From: Closterium sp. NIES-65
Lineage: Eukaryota; Streptophyta; Zygnematophyceae; Desmidiales; Closteriaceae
Reading direction: 5' to 3'
Assembly (NCBI GenBank): GCA_948144175.1
Contig: CANXME010002067.1
Location: 2,976,001-3,040,000 of the forward strand
Length of the DNA: 64,000 bases
Of this stretch, positions 1 through 15,000 are shown in pieces (the first letter of the stretch is position 1; each line of letters starts with the position of its first letter). A program made the translations under genes and the position numbers. The notes under the pieces were generated by a model that saw only the letters and a list, made by a program, of their open reading frames with translations, searched no databases and had not been told where the DNA came from.

Positions 1-3000
1 GTTGACCTAGTCTTTGATTGACCTAGGCTCTGATTGACCTAGGCTCTGGTTGACCTAGGCTCTGGTTGACCTAGGCTCTGGTTGACCTAGGCTCTGGTTG
101 ACCTAGGCTCTGGTTGACCTAGTCTCTGATTGACCTAGGCTCTGATTGACCTAGGCTCTGGTTGACCTAGTCTCTGATTGACCTAGGCTCTGATTGACCT
201 AGGCTCTGATTGACCTAGTCTCTGATTGACCTAGGCTCTGATTGACCTAGGCTCTGATTGACCTAGGCTCTGGTTGACCTAGTCTCTGATTGACCTAAGC
301 TCTGATTGACCTAGGCTCTGGTTGACCTAGTCTTTGATTGACCTAGGCTCTGATTGACCTAGGCTCTGGTTGACCTAGGCTCTGGTTGACTTAGGCTCTG
401 GTTGACCTAGGCTCTGGTTGACCTAGGCTCTGGGTGACCTAGTCTCTGATTGACCTAGGCTCTGGTTGACCTATGCTCCGGTTGACCTAGGCTCTGATTG
501 ACCTAGGCTCTGACTGACCTAGGCTCTGGTTGACCTAGTCCCTGATTGACCTAGGCTCTGATTAACCTAGGCTCTGGTTGACCTATTCTCTGATTGACCT
601 AGGCTCTGATTGACCTAGGCTCTGGTTTACCTAGTCTTTGATTGACCTAGGCTCTGATTGACCTAGGCTCTGGTTGACCTAGGCTCTGGTTGACCTAGGC
701 TCTGGTTGACCTAGGCTCTGGTTGACCTAGGCTCTGGTTGACCTAGTCTCTGATTGACCTAGGCTCTGATTGACCTAGGCTCTGGTTGACCTAGTCTCTA
801 ATTCACCTAGGCTCTGATTGACCTAGGCTCTGGCTGACCTAGTCTCTGATTGACCTAGGCTCTGATTGACCTAGGCTCTGGGTGACCTAGTCTCTGATTG
901 ACCTAGGCTCTGGTTGACCTAGGCTCTGATTGACCTAGGCTCTGGTTGACCTAGTCTCTGATTGACCTAGGCTCTGATTGACCTAGGCTCTGGTTGACCT
1001 AGTCTTTGATTGACCTAGGCTCTGATTGACCTAGGCTCTGGGTGACCTAGTCTCTGATTGACCTAGGCTCTGATTGACCTAGGTTCTGATTGACCTAGGC
1101 TCTGGTTGACCTAGTCTCTGATTGACCTAGGCTTTGGTTGAACTAGTCTTTGATTGACCTAGGCTCTGATTGACCTAGGCTCTGGTTGACCTAGGCTCTG
1201 GTTGACCTAGGCTCTGGTTGACCTAGGCTCTGGTTGACCTAGGCTCTGGTTGACCTAGTCTCTGGTTGACCTAGGCTCTGATTGACCTAGGCTCTGGTTG
1301 ACCTAGTCTCTGATTGACCTAGGCTCTGATTGACCTAGGCTCTGGTTGACCTAGTCTCTGATTGACCTAGGCTCTGGTTGACCTAGGCTCTGGTTGACCT
1401 AGGCTCTGGTTGACCTAGGCTCTGGTTGACCTAGTCTCTGATTGACCTAGGCTCTGATTGACCTAGGCTCTGGTTGACCTAGTCTCTGATTGACCTAGGC
1501 TCTGATTGACCTAGGCTCTGGTTGACCTAGTCTCTGATTGACCTAGGCTCTGATTGACCTAGGCTCTGGGTGGCCTAGTCTCTGATTGACCTAGGCTCTG
1601 ATTGACCTAGGCTCTGATTGACCTAGGCTCTGGTGACCTAGTCTCTGATTGACCTAGGCTCTGATTGACCTAGGCTCTGGTTGACCTAGTCTTTGATTGA
1701 CCTAGGCTCTGATTGACCTAGGCTCTGGGTGACCTGGTCTCTGATTGACCTAGGCTCTGATTGACCTAGGCTCTGATTGACCTAGGCTCTGGTTGACCTA
1801 GTCCCTGATTGACCTAGGCTCTGATTGACCTAGGCTCTGGTTGACCTAGTCTTTGATTGACCTAGGCTCTGATTGACCTAGGCTCTGGTTGACCTAGGCT
1901 CTGGTTGACCTAGGCTCTGGTTGACCTAGTCTCTGGTTGACCTAGGCTCTGATTGACCTAGGCTCTGATTGACCTAGGCTCTGGTTGACCTAGGCTCTGG
2001 TTGACCTAGGCTCTGGTTGACCTAGTCTCTGATTGACCTAGGCTCTGATTGACCTAGGCTCTGGTTGACCTAGTCTCTGATTGACCTAGGCTCTGATTGA
2101 CCTAGGCTCTGGTTGACCTAGTCTCTGATTGACCTAGGCTCTGATTGACCTAGGCTCTGGGTGGCCTAGTCTCTGATTGACCTAGGCTCTGATTGACCTA
2201 GGCTCTGATTGACCTAGGCTCTGGTGACCTAGTCTCTGATTGACCTAGGCTCTGATTGACCTAGGCTCTGGTTGACCTAGTCTTTGATTGACCTAGGCTC
2301 TGATTGACCTAGGCTCTGGGTGACCTGGTCTCTGATTGACCTAGGCTCTGATTGACCTAGGCTCTGATTGACCTAGGCTCTGGTTGACCTAGTCCCTGAT
2401 TGACCTAGGCTCTGATTGACCTCGGCTCTGGTTGACCTAGTCTTTGATTGACCTAGGCTCTGATTGACCTAGGCTCTGGTTGACCTAGGCTCTGGTTGAC
2501 CTAGGCTCTGGTTGACCTAGTCTCTGGTTGACCTAGGCTCTGATTGACCTAGGCTCTGGTTGACCTAGTCTCTGATTGACCTAGGCTCTGATTGACCTAG
2601 GCTCTGATTGACCTAGGCTCTGATTGACCTAGGCTCTGATTGACCTAGGCTCTGGGTGACCTAGTCTCTGATTGACCTAGGCTCTGGTTGACCTATGCTC
2701 CGGTTGACCTAGGCTCTGATTGACCTAGGCTCTGATTGACCTAGGCTTTGGTTGACCTAGTCTCTGATTGACCTAGGCTCTGATTGACCTAGGCTCTGGT
2801 TGACCTAGTCTTTGATTGAACTAGGCTCTGATTGACCTAGGCTCTGGTTGACCTAGGCTCTGGTTGACCTAGGCTCTGGTTGACCTAGGCTCTGGTTGAC
2901 CTATGCTCTGGTTGACCTAGTCTTTGGTTGACCTTGGCTCTGATTGACCTAGGCTCTGGTTGACCTAGTCTCTGATTGACCTAGGCTCTGATTGACCTAG

Positions 3001-6000
3001 GCTCTGATTGACCTAGGCTCTGATTGACCTAGAATCTGATTGACCTAGGCTCTGGGTGACCTAGTTTCTGATTGACCTAGGCTCTGGTTGACCTATGCTC
3101 CGGTTGACCTAGGCTCTGATTGACCTAGGCTCTGATTGACCTAGGCTCTGGTTGACCTAGTCTCTGATTGACCTAGGCTCTGATTGACCTATGCTCTGGT
3201 TGACCTAGTCTTTAATTGACCTAGGCTCTGATTGACCTAGGCTCTGGTTGACCTAGGCTCTGGTTGACCTAGGCTCTGGTTGACCTAGGCTCTGGTTGAC
3301 CTAGGCTCTGGTTGACCTAGTCTCTGATTGACCTAGGCTCTGATTGACCTAGGCTCTGGTTGACCTAGTCTTTGATTGACCTAGGCTCTGATTGACCTAG
3401 GCTCTGGTTGACCTAGTCTTTGATTGACCTAGGCTCTGATTGACCTAGGCTCTGGTTGACCTAGGCTCTGGTTGACCTAGGCTCTGGTTGACCTAGGCTC
3501 TGGTTGACCTAGGCTCTGGTTGACCTAGTACCTAGTCTCTGATTGACCTAGGCTCTGATTGACCTAGGCTCTGGTTGACCTAGTCTCTGATTGACCTAGG
3601 CTCTGATTGACCTAGGCTCTGGTTGACCTAGTCTCTGATTGACCTAGGCTCTGATTGACCTAGGCTCTGGGTGGCCTAGTCTCTGATTGACCTAGGCTCT
3701 GATTGACCTAGGCTCTGATTGACCTAGGCTCTGGTGACCTAGTCTCTGATTGACCTAGGCTCTGATTGACCTAGGCTCTGGTTGACCTAGTCTTTGATTG
3801 ACCTAGGCTCTGATTGACCTAGGCTCTGGGTGACCTGGTCTCTGATTGACCTAGGCTCTGATTGACCTAGGCTCTGATTGACCTAGGCTCTGGGTGACCT
3901 AGTCTCTGATTGACCTAGGCTCTGATTGACCTAGGCTCTGGTTGACCTAGTCTTTGATTGACCTAGGCTCTGATTGACCTAGGCTCTGGTTGACCTAGGC
4001 TCTGGTTGACCTAGTCTCTGATTGACATAGGCTCTGATTGACCTAGGCTCTGGTTGACCTAGTCTCTGATTGACCTAGGCTCTGATTGACCTAGGCTCTG
4101 GGTGGCCTAGTCTCTGATTGACCTAGGCTCTGATTGACCTAGGCTCTGATTGACCTAGGCTCTGGTGACCTAGTCTCTGATTGACCTAGGCTCTGATTGA
4201 CCTAGGCTCTGGTTGACCTAGTCTTTGATTGACCTAGGCTCTGATTGACCTAGGCTCTGGGTGACCTGGTCTCTGATTGACCTAGGCTCTGATTGACCTA
4301 GGCTCTGATTGACCTAGGCTCTGGGTGACCTAGTCTCTGATTGACCTAGGCTCTGATTGACCTAGGCTCTGGTTGACCTAGTCTTTGATTGACCTAGGCT
4401 CTGATTGACCTAGGCTCTGGGTGACCTGGTCTCTGATTGACCTAGGCTCTGATTGACCTAGGCTCTGATTGACCTAGGCTCTGGGTGACCTAGTCTCTGA
4501 TTGACCTAGGCTCTGATTGACCTAGGCTCTGGTTGACCTAGTCTTTGATTGACCTAGGCTCTGATTGACCTAGGCTCTGGTGACCTAGTCTCTGATTGAC
4601 CTAGGCTCTGATTGACCTAGGCTCTGGTTGACCTAGTCTTTGATTGACCTAGGCTCTGATTGACCTAGGCTCTGGGTGACCTGGTCTCTGATTGACCTAG
4701 GCTCTGATTGACCTAGGCTCTGATTGACCTAGGCTCTGGGTGACCTAGTCTCTGATTGACCTAGGCTCTGATTGACCTAGGCTCTGGTTGACCTAGTCTT
4801 TGATTGACCTAGGCTCTGATTGACCTAGGCTCTGGTTGACCTAGTCTCTGGTTGACCTAGGCTCTGGTTGACCTAGTCTCTGGTTGACCTAGGCTCTGAT
4901 TGACCTAGGCTCTGGTTGACCTAGTCTCTGATTGACCTAGGCTCTGATTGACCTAGGCTCTGATTGACCAAGGCTCTGATTGACCTAGGCTCTGATTGAC
5001 CTAGGCTCTGGGTGACCTAGTCTCTGATTGACCTAGGCTCTGGTTGACCTATGCTCCGGTTGACCTAGGCTCTGATTGACCTAGGCTCTGATTGACCTAG
5101 GCTCTGGTTGACCTAGTCTCTGATTGACCTAGGCTCTGGTTGACCTAGGCTCTGGTTGACCTAGTCTTTGATTGAACTAGGCTCTGATTGACCTAGGCTC
5201 TGGTTGACCTAGGCTCTGGTTGACCTAGGCTCTGGTTGACCTAGGCTCTGGTTGACCTAGGCTCTGGTTGACCTAGTCTCTGGTTGACCTTGGCTCTGAT
5301 TGACCTAGGCTCTGGTTGACCTAGTCTCTGATTGACCTAGGCTCTGATTGACCTAGGCTCTGATTGACCTAGGCTCTGATTGACCTAGAATCTGATTGAC
5401 CTAGGCTCTGGGTGACCTAGTCTCTGATTGACCTAGGCTCTTGTTGACCTATGCTCTGGTTGACCTAGGCTCTGATTGACCTAGGCTCTGATTGACCTAG
5501 GCTCTGGTTGACCTAGTCTCTGATTGACCTAGGCTCTGATTGACCTAGGCTCTGGTTGACCTAGTCTCTGATTGACCTAGGCTCTGATTGACCTAGGCTC
5601 TGGTTGACCTAGTCTTTGATTGACCTAGGCTCTGATTGACCTAGGCTCTGGTTGACCTATGCTCTGGTTGACCTAGGCTCTGGTTGACATAGGCTCTGGT
5701 TGACCTAGGCTCTGGTTGACCTAGTCTCTGATTGACCTGGGCTGTGATTGACCTAGGCTCTGGTTGACCTAGTCTCTGATTGACCTAGGCTCTGATTGAC
5801 CTAGGCTCTGATTGACCTAGGCTCTGATTGACCTAGGCTCTGATTGACCTAGGCTCTGGGTGACCTAGTCTCTGATTGACCTAGGCTCTGGTTGACCTAT
5901 GCTCTGGTTGACCTAGGCTCTGATTGACTTAGGCTCAGATTGACCTAGGCTCTGGTTGACCTAGTCTCTGATTGACCTAGGCTCTGATTGACCTAGGCTC

Positions 6001-9000
6001 TGGGTGGCCTAGTCTCTGATTGACCTAGGCTCTGATTGACCTAGGCTCTGATTGACCTAGGCTCTGGTGACCTAGTCTCTGATTGACCTAGGCTCTGATT
6101 GACCTAGGCTCTGGTTGACCTAGTCTTTGATTGACCTAGGCTCTGATTGACCTAGGCTCTGGGTGACCTGGTCTCTGATTGACCTAGGCTCTGATTGACC
6201 TAGGCTCTGATTGACCTAGGCTCTGGTTGACCTAGTCTCTGATTGACCTAGGCTCTGATTGACCTAGGCTCTGGTTGACCTAGTCTTTGATTGACCTAGG
6301 CTCTGATGGACCTAGGCTCTGGTTGACCTAGGCTCTGGTTGACCTAGGCTCTGGTTGACCTAGTCTCTGGTTGACCTAGGCTCTGATTGACCTAGGCTCT
6401 GGTTGACCTAGTCTCTGATTGACCTAGGCTCTGATTGACCTAGGCTCTGATTGACCTAGGCTCTGATTGACCTAGGCTCTGATTGACCTAGGCTCTGGGT
6501 GACCTAGTCTCTGATTGACCTAGGCTCTGGTTGACCTATGCTCCGGTTGACCTAGGCTCTGATTGACCTAGGCTCTGATTGACCTAGGCTCTGGTTGACC
6601 TAGTCTCTGATTGACCTAGGCTCTGATTGACCTAGGCTCTGGTTGACCTAGTCTTTGATTGAACTAGGCTCTGATTGACCTAGGCTCTGGTTGACCTAGG
6701 CTCTGGTTGACGTAGGCTCTGGTTGACCTAGGCTCTGGTTGACCTAGGCTCTGGTTGACCTATTCTCTGGTTGACCTTGGCTCTGATTGACCTAGGCTCT
6801 GGTTGACCTAGTCTCTGATTGACCTAGGCTCTGATTGACCTAGGCTCTGATTGACCTAGGCCCTGATTGACCTAGAATCTGATTGACCTAGGCCCTGGGT
6901 GACCTAGTCTCTGATTGACCTAGGCTCTGGTTGACCTATGCTCCGGTTGACCTAGGCTCTGATTGACCTAGGCTCTGATTGACCTAGGCTCTGGTTGACC
7001 TAGTCTCTGATTGACCTAGGCTCTGATTGACCTAGGCTCTGGTTGACCTAGTCTCTGATTGACCTAGGCTCTGATTGACCTAGGCTCTGGTTGACCTAGT
7101 CTTTGATTGACCTAGGCTCTGATTGACCTAGGCTCTGGTTGACCTATGCTCTGGTTGACCTAGGCTCTGGTTGACCTAGGCTCTGGTTGACCTAGGCTCT
7201 GGTTGACCTAGTCTCTGATTGACCTAGGCTGTGATTGACCTAGGCTCTGATTGACCTAGTCTCTGATTGACCTAGGCTCTGATTGACCTAGGCTCTGATT
7301 GACCTAGGCTCTGATTGACCTAGGCTCTGATTGACCTAGGCTCTGGGTGACCTAGTCTCTGATTGACCTAGGCTCTGGTTGACCTATGCTCTGGTTGACC
7401 TAGGCTCTGATTGACCTAGGCTCTGATTGACCTAGGCTCTGGTTGACCTAGTCTCTGATTGACCTAGGCTCTGATTGACCTAGGCTCTGGTTGACCTAGT
7501 CTCTGATTGACCTAGGCTCTGATTGACCTAGGCTCTGGTTGACCTAGTCTTCGATTGACCTAGGCTCTGATTGACCTAGGCTCTGGTTGACCTAGGCTCT
7601 GGTTGACCTAGGCTCTGGTTGACCTAGGCTCTGGTTGACCTAGTCTCTGATTGACCTAGGCTCTGATTGACCTAGGCTCTGGTTGACCTAGGCTCTGATT
7701 GACCTAGGCTCTGATTGACCTAGGCTCTGGTTGACCTAGTCTCTGATTGACCTAGGCTCTGATTGACCTAGGCTCTGGGTGGCCTAGTCTCTGATTGACC
7801 TAGGCTCTGATTGACCTAGGCTCTGATTGACCTAGGCTCTGGTGACCTAGTCTCTGATTGACCTAGGCTCTGATTGACCTAGGCTCTGGTTGACCTAGTC
7901 TTTGATTGACCTAGGCTCTGATTGACCTAGGCTCTGGCTGACCTGGTCTCTGATTGACCTAGGATCTGATTGACCTAGGCTCTGATTGACCTAGGCTCCG
8001 ATTGACCTAGGCTCTTATTGACCTAGGCTCTGGGTGGCCTAATCTCTCATTGACCTAGGCTCTGGTTGACCTAGGCTCTGGTTGACCTATGCTCTGGTTG
8101 ACCTAGTCTCTGATTGACCTAGGCTCTGGTTGACCTAGTCTCTGATTGACCTAGGCTCTGATTGACCTAGGCTCTGGTTGACCTAGTCTCTAATTCACCT
8201 AGGCTCTGATTGACCTAGGCTCTGGTTGACGTAGTCTCTGATTGACCTAGGCTCTGATTGACCTAGGCTCTGGGTGACCTAGTCTCTGATTGACCTAGGC
8301 TCTGGTTGACCTAGGCTCTGATTGACCTAGGCTCTGGTTGACCTAGTCTCTGATTGACCTAGGCTCTGATTGACCTAGGCTCTGGTGACCTAGTCTCTGA
8401 TTGACCTAGGCTCTGATTGACCTAGGCTCTGGTTGACCTAGTCTTTGATTGACCTAGGCTCTGATTGACCTAGGCTCTGGGTGACCTAGTCTCTGATTGA
8501 CCTAGGCTCTGATTGACCTAGGTTCTGATTGACCTAGGCTCTGGTTGACCTAGTCTCTGATTGACCTAGGCTTTGGTTGACCTAGTCTTTGATTGACCTA
8601 GGCTCTGATTGACCTAGGCTCTGGTTGACCTAGGCTCTGGTTGACCTAGGCTCTGGTTGACCTAGGCTCTGGTTGACCTAGGCTCTGGTTGACCTAGTCT
8701 CTGGTTGACCTAGGCTCTGATTGACCTAGGCTCTGGTTGACCTAGTCTCTGATTGACCTAGGCTCTGATTGACCTAGGCTGTGGTTGACCTAGTCTCTGA
8801 TTGACCTAGGCTCTGGTTGACCTAGGCTCTGGTTGACCTAGGCTCTGGTTGACCTAGGCTCTGGTTGACCTAGTCTCTGATTGACCTAGGCTCTGATTGA
8901 CCTAGGCTCTTGTTGACCTAGTCTCTGATTGACCTAGGCTCTGATTGACCTAGGCTCTGGTTGACCTAGTCTCTGATTGACCTAGGCTCTGATTGACCTA

Positions 9001-12000
9001 GGCTCTGGGTGGCCTAGTCTCTGATTGACCTAGGCTCTGATTGACCTAGGCTCTGATTGACCTAGGCTCTGGTGACCTAGTCTCTGATTGACCTAGGCTC
9101 TGATTGACCTAGGCTCTGGTTGACCTAGTCTTTGATTGACCTAGGCTCTGATTGACCTAGGCTCTGGGTGACCTGGTCTCTGATTGACCTAGGCTCTGAT
9201 TGACCAAGGCTCTGATTGACCTAGGCTCTGGTTGACCTAGTCTCTGATTGACCTAGGCTCTGATTGACCTAGGCTCTGGTTGACCTAGTCTTTGATTGAC
9301 CTAGGCTCTGATTGACCTAGGCTCTGGTTGACCTAGGCTCTGGTTGACCTAGGCTCTGGTTGACCTAGTCTCTGGTTGACCTAGGCTCTGATTGACCTAG
9401 GCTCTGGTTGACCTAGTCTCTGATTGACCTAGGCTCTGATTGACCTAGGCTCTGATTGACCTAGGCTCTGATTGACCTAGGCTCTGATTGACCTAGGCTC
9501 TGGGTGACCTAGTCTCTGATTGACCTAGGCTCTGGTTGACCTATGCTCCGGTTGACCTAGGCTCTGATTGACCTAGGCTCTGATTGACCTAGGCTTTGGT
9601 TGACCTAGTCTCTGATTGACCTAGGCTCTGATTGACCTAGGCTCTGGTTGACCTAGTCTTTGATTGAACTAGGCTCTGATTGACCTAGGCTCTGGTTGAC
9701 CTAGGCTCTGGTTGACCTAGGCTCTGGTTGACCTAGGCTCTGGTTGACCTAGGCTCTGGTTGACCTAGTCTCTGGTTGACCTTGGCTCTGATTGACCTAG
9801 GCTCTGGTTGACCTAGTCTCTGATTGACCTAGGCTCTGATTGACCTAGGCTCTGATTGACCTAGGCTCTGATTGACCTAGAATCTGATTGACCTAGGCTC
9901 TGGGTGACCTAGTCTCTGATTGACCTAGGCTCTGGTTGACCTATGCTCCGGTTGACCTAGGCTCTGATTGACCTAGGCTCTGATTGACCTAGGCTCTGGT
10001 TGACCTAGTCTCTGATTGACCTAGGCTCTGATTGACCTATGCTCTGGTTGACCTAGTTTTTAATTGACCTAGGCTCTGATTGACCTAGGCTCTGGTTGAC
10101 CTAGGCTCTGGTTGACCTAGGCTCTGGTTGACCTAGGCTCTGGTTGACCTAGGCTCTGGTTGACCTAGTCTCTGATTGACCTAGGCTCTGATTGACCTAG
10201 GCTCTGGTTGACCTAGTCTTTGATTGACCTAGGCTCTGATTGACCTAGGCTCTGGTTGACCTAGTCTCTGATTGACCTAGGCTCTGATTGACCTAGGCTC
10301 TGGGTGGCCTAGTCTCTGATTGACCTAGGCTCTGATTGACCTAGGCTCTGATTGACCTAGGCTCTGGTGACCTAGTCTCTGATTGACCTAGGCTCTGATT
10401 CACCTATGCTCTGGTTGACCTAGTCTTTGATTGACCTAGGCTCTGATTGACCTAGGCTCTGGTTGACCTAGGCTCTGGTTGACCTAGGCTCTGGTTGACC
10501 TAGGCTCTGGTTGACCTAGGCTCTGGTTGACCTAGTCTCTGATTGACCTAGGCTCTGATTGACCTAGGCTCTGGTTGACCTAGTCTCTGATTGACCTAGG
10601 CTCTGATTGACCTAGGTTCTGGTCGACCTAGTCTCTGATTGACCTAGGCTCTGATTGACCTAGGCTCTGGGTGGCCTAGTCTCTGATTGACCTACGCTCT
10701 GATTGACCTAGGCTCTGATTGACCTAGGCTCTGGTTGACCTAGTCTCTGATTGACCTAGGCTCTGATTGACCTAGGCTCTGGTTGACCTAGTCTTTGATT
10801 GACCTAGGCTCTGATTGACCTAGGCTCTGGGTGACCTGGTCTCTGATTGACCTAGGCTCTGATTGACCTAGGCTCTGGTTGACCTAGGCTCTGGTTGACC
10901 TAGACTCTGGTTGACCTAGGCTCTGGTTGACCTAGTCTCTGATTGACCTAGGCTCTGATTGACCTAGGCTCTGGTTGACCTAGTCTTTGATTGACCTAGG
11001 CTCTGATTGACCTAGGCTCTGGTTGACCTAGTCTCTGATTGACCTAGGCTCTGATTGACCTAGGCTCTGGGTGGCCTAGTCTCTGATTGACCTAGGCTCT
11101 GATTGACCTAGGCTCTGGTGACCTAGTCTCTGATTGACCTAGGCTCTGATTCACCTATGCTCTGGTTGACCTAGTCTTTGATTGACCTAGGCTCTGATTG
11201 ACCTAGGCTCTGGTTGACCTAGGCTCTGGTTGACCTAGGCTCTGGTTGACCTAGGCTCTGGTTGACCTAGGCTCTGGTTGACCTAGTCTCTGATTGACCT
11301 AGGCTCTGATTGACCTAGGCTCTGGTTGACCTAGTCTCTGATTGACCTAGGCTCTGATTGACCTAGGCTCTGGTTGACCTAGTCTCTGATTGACCTAGGC
11401 TCTGATTGACCTAGGCTCTGGGTGGCCTAGTCTCTGATTGACCTAGGCTCTGATTGACCTAGGCTCTGATTGACCTAGGCTCTGGTGACCTAGTCTCTGA
11501 TTGACCTAGGCTCTGATTGACCTAGGCTCTGGTTGACCTAGTCTTTGATTGACCTAGGCTCTGATTGACCTAGGCTCTGGGTGACCTGGTCTCTGATTGA
11601 CCTAGGCTCTGATTGACCTAGGCTCTGATTGACCTAGGCTCTGGTTGACCTAGTCTCTGATTGACCTAGGCTCTGATTGACCTAGGCTCTGGGTGACCTA
11701 GTCTCTGATTGACCTAGGCTCTGGTTGACCTATGCTCCGGTTGACCTAGGCTCTGATTGACCTAGGCTCTGATTGACCTAGGCTCTGGTTGACCTAGTCT
11801 CTGATTGACCTAGGCTCTGATTGACCTAGGCTCTGGTTGACCTAGTCTTTGATTGAACTAGGCTCTGATTGACCTAGGCTCTGGTTGACCTAGGCTCTGG
11901 TTGACCTAGGCTCTGGTTGACCTAGGCTCTGGTTGACCTAGGCTCTGGTTGACCTAGTCTCTGGTTGACCTTGGCTCTGATTGACCTAGGCTCTGGTTGA

Positions 12001-15000
12001 CCTAGTCTCTGATTGACCTAGGCTCTGATTGACCTAGGCTCTGATTGACCTAGGCTCTGATTGACCTAGAATCTGATTGACCTAGGCTCTGGGTGACCTA
12101 GTCTCTGATTGACCTAGGCTCTGGTTGACCTATGCTCCGGTTGACCTAGGCTCTGATTGACCTAGGCTCTGATTGACCTAGGCTCTGGTTGACCTAGTCT
12201 CTGATTGACCTAGGCTCTGATTGACCTAGGCTCTGGTTGACCTAGTCTCTGATTGACCTAGGCTCTGATTGACCTAGGCTCTGGTTGACCTAGTCTTTGA
12301 TTGACCTAGGCTCTGATTGACCTAGGCTCTGGTTGACCTATGCTCTGGTTGACCTAGGCTCTGGTTGACCTAGGCTCTGGTTGACCTAGGCTCTGGTTGA
12401 CCTAGTCTCTGATTGACCTAGGCTGTGATTGACCTAGGCTCTGGTTGACCTAGTCTCTGATTGACCTAGGCTCTGATTGACCTAGGCTCTGATTGACCTA
12501 GGCTCTGATTGACCTAGGCTCTGATTGACCTAGGCTCTGGGTGACCTAGTCTCTGATTGACCTAGGCTCTGGTTGACCTATGCTCTGGTTGACCTAGGCT
12601 CTGATTGACCTAGGCTCAGATTGACCTAGGCTCTGGTTGACCTAGTCTCTGATTGACCTAGGCTCTGATTGACCTAGGCTCTGGGTGGCCTAGTCTCTGA
12701 TTGACCTAGGCTCTGATTGACCTCGGCTCTGATTGACCTAGGCTCTGGTGACCTAGTCTCTGATTGACCTAGGCTCTGATTGACCTAGGCTCTGGTTGAC
12801 CTAGTCTTTGATTGACCTAGGCTCTGATTGACCTAGGCTCTGGGTGACCTGGTCTCTGATTGACCTAGGCTCTGATTGACCTAGGCTCTGATTGACCTAG
12901 GCTCTGGTTGACCTAGTCTCTGATTGACCTAGGCTCTGATTGACCTAGGCTCTGGTTGACCTAGTCTTTGATTGACCTAGGCTCTGATTGACCTAGGCTC
13001 TGGTTGACCTAGGCTCTGGTTGACCTAGGCTCTGGTTGACCTAGTCTCTGGTTGACCTAGGCTCTGATTGACCTAGGCTCTGGTTGACCTAGTCTCTGAT
13101 TGACCTAGGCTCTGATTGACCTAGGCTCTGATTGACCTAGGCTCCTGATTGACCTAGGCTCTGATTGACCTAGGCTCTGGGTGACCTAGTCTCTGATTGA
13201 CCTAGGCTCTGGTTGACCTATGCTCCGGTTGACCTAGGCTCTGATTGACCTAGGCTCTGATTGACCTAGGCTCTGGTTGACCTAGTCTCTGATTGACCTA
13301 GGCTCTGATTGACCTAGGCTCTGGTTGACCTAGTCTTTGATTGAACTAGGCTCTGATTGACCTAGGCTCTGGTTGACCTAGGCTCTGGTTGACCTAGGCT
13401 CTGGTTGACCTAGGCTCTGGTTGACCTAGGCTCTGGTTGACCTAGTCTCTGGTTGACCTTGGCTCTGATTGACCTAGGCTCTGGTTGACCTAGTCTCTGA
13501 TTGACCTAGGCTCTGATTGACCTAGGCTCTGATTGACCTAGGCTCTGATTGACCTAGAATCTGATTGACCTAGGCCCTGGGTGACCTAGTCTCTGATTGA
13601 CCTAGGCTCTGGTTGACCTATGCTCCGGTTGACCTAGGCTCTGATTGACCTAGACTCTGATTGACCTAGGCTCTGGTTGACCTAGTCTCTGATTGACCCA
13701 GGCTCTGATTGACCTAGGCTCTGGTTGACCTAGTCTCTGATTGACCTAGGCTCTGATTGACCTAGGCTCTGGTTGACCTAGTCTTTGATTGACCTAGGCT
13801 CTGATTGACCTAGGCTCTGGTTGACCTAGGCTCTGGTTGACCTAGGCTCTGGTTGACCTAGGCTCTGGTTGACCTAGGCTCTGGTTGACCTAGTCTCTGA
13901 TTGACCTAGGCTCTGATTGACCTAGGCTCTGGTTGACCTAGTCTCTGATTGACCTAGGCTCTGATTCACCTATGCTCTGGTTGACCTAGTCTTTGATTGA
14001 CCTAGGCTCTGATTGACCTAGGCTCTGGTTGACCTAGGCTCTGGTTGACCTAGGCTCTGGTTGACCTAGGCTCTGGTTGACCTAGGCTCTGGTTGACCTA
14101 GTCTCTGATTGACCTAGGCTCTGATTGACCTAGGCTCTGGTTGACCTAGTCTCTGATTGACCTAGGCTCTGATTGACCTAGGCTCTGGTTGACCTAGTCT
14201 CTGATTGACCTAGGCTCTGATTGACCTAGGCTCTGGGTGGCCTAGTCTCTGATTGACCTAGGCTCTGATTGACCTAGGCTCTGATTGACCTAGGCTCTGG
14301 TGACCTAGTCTCTGATTGACCTAGGCTCTGATTGACCTAGGCTCTGGTTGACCTAGTCTTTGATTGACCTAGGCTCTGATTGACCTAGGCTCTGGGTGAC
14401 CTGGTCTCTGATTGACCTAGGCTCTGATTGACCTAGGCTCTGATTGACCTAGGCTCTGGTTGACCTAGTCTCTGATTGACCTAGGCTCTGATTGACCTAG
14501 GCTCTGGGTGACCTAGTCTCTGATTGACCTAGGCTCTGGTTGACCTATGCTCCGGTTGACCTAGGCTCTGATTGACCTAGGCTCTGATTGACCTAGGCTC
14601 TGGTTGACCTAGTCTCTGATTGACCTAGGCTCTGATTGACCTAGGCTCTGGTTGACCTAGTCTTTGATTGAACTAGGCTCTGATTGACCTAGGCTCTGGT
14701 TGACCTAGGCTCTGGTTGACCTAGGCTCTGGTTGACCTAGGCTCTGGTTGACCTAGGCTCTGGTTGACCTAGTCTCTGGTTGACCTTGGCTCTGATTGAC
14801 CTAGGCTCTGGTTGACCTAGTCTCTGATTGACCTAGGCTCTGATTGACCTAGGCTCTGATTGACCTAGGCTCTGATTGACCTAGAATCTGATTGACCTAG
14901 GCTCTGGGTGACCTAGTCTCTGATTGACCTAGGCTCTGGTTGACCTATGCTCCGGTTGACCTAGGCTCTGATTGACCTAGGCTCTGATTGACCTAGGCTC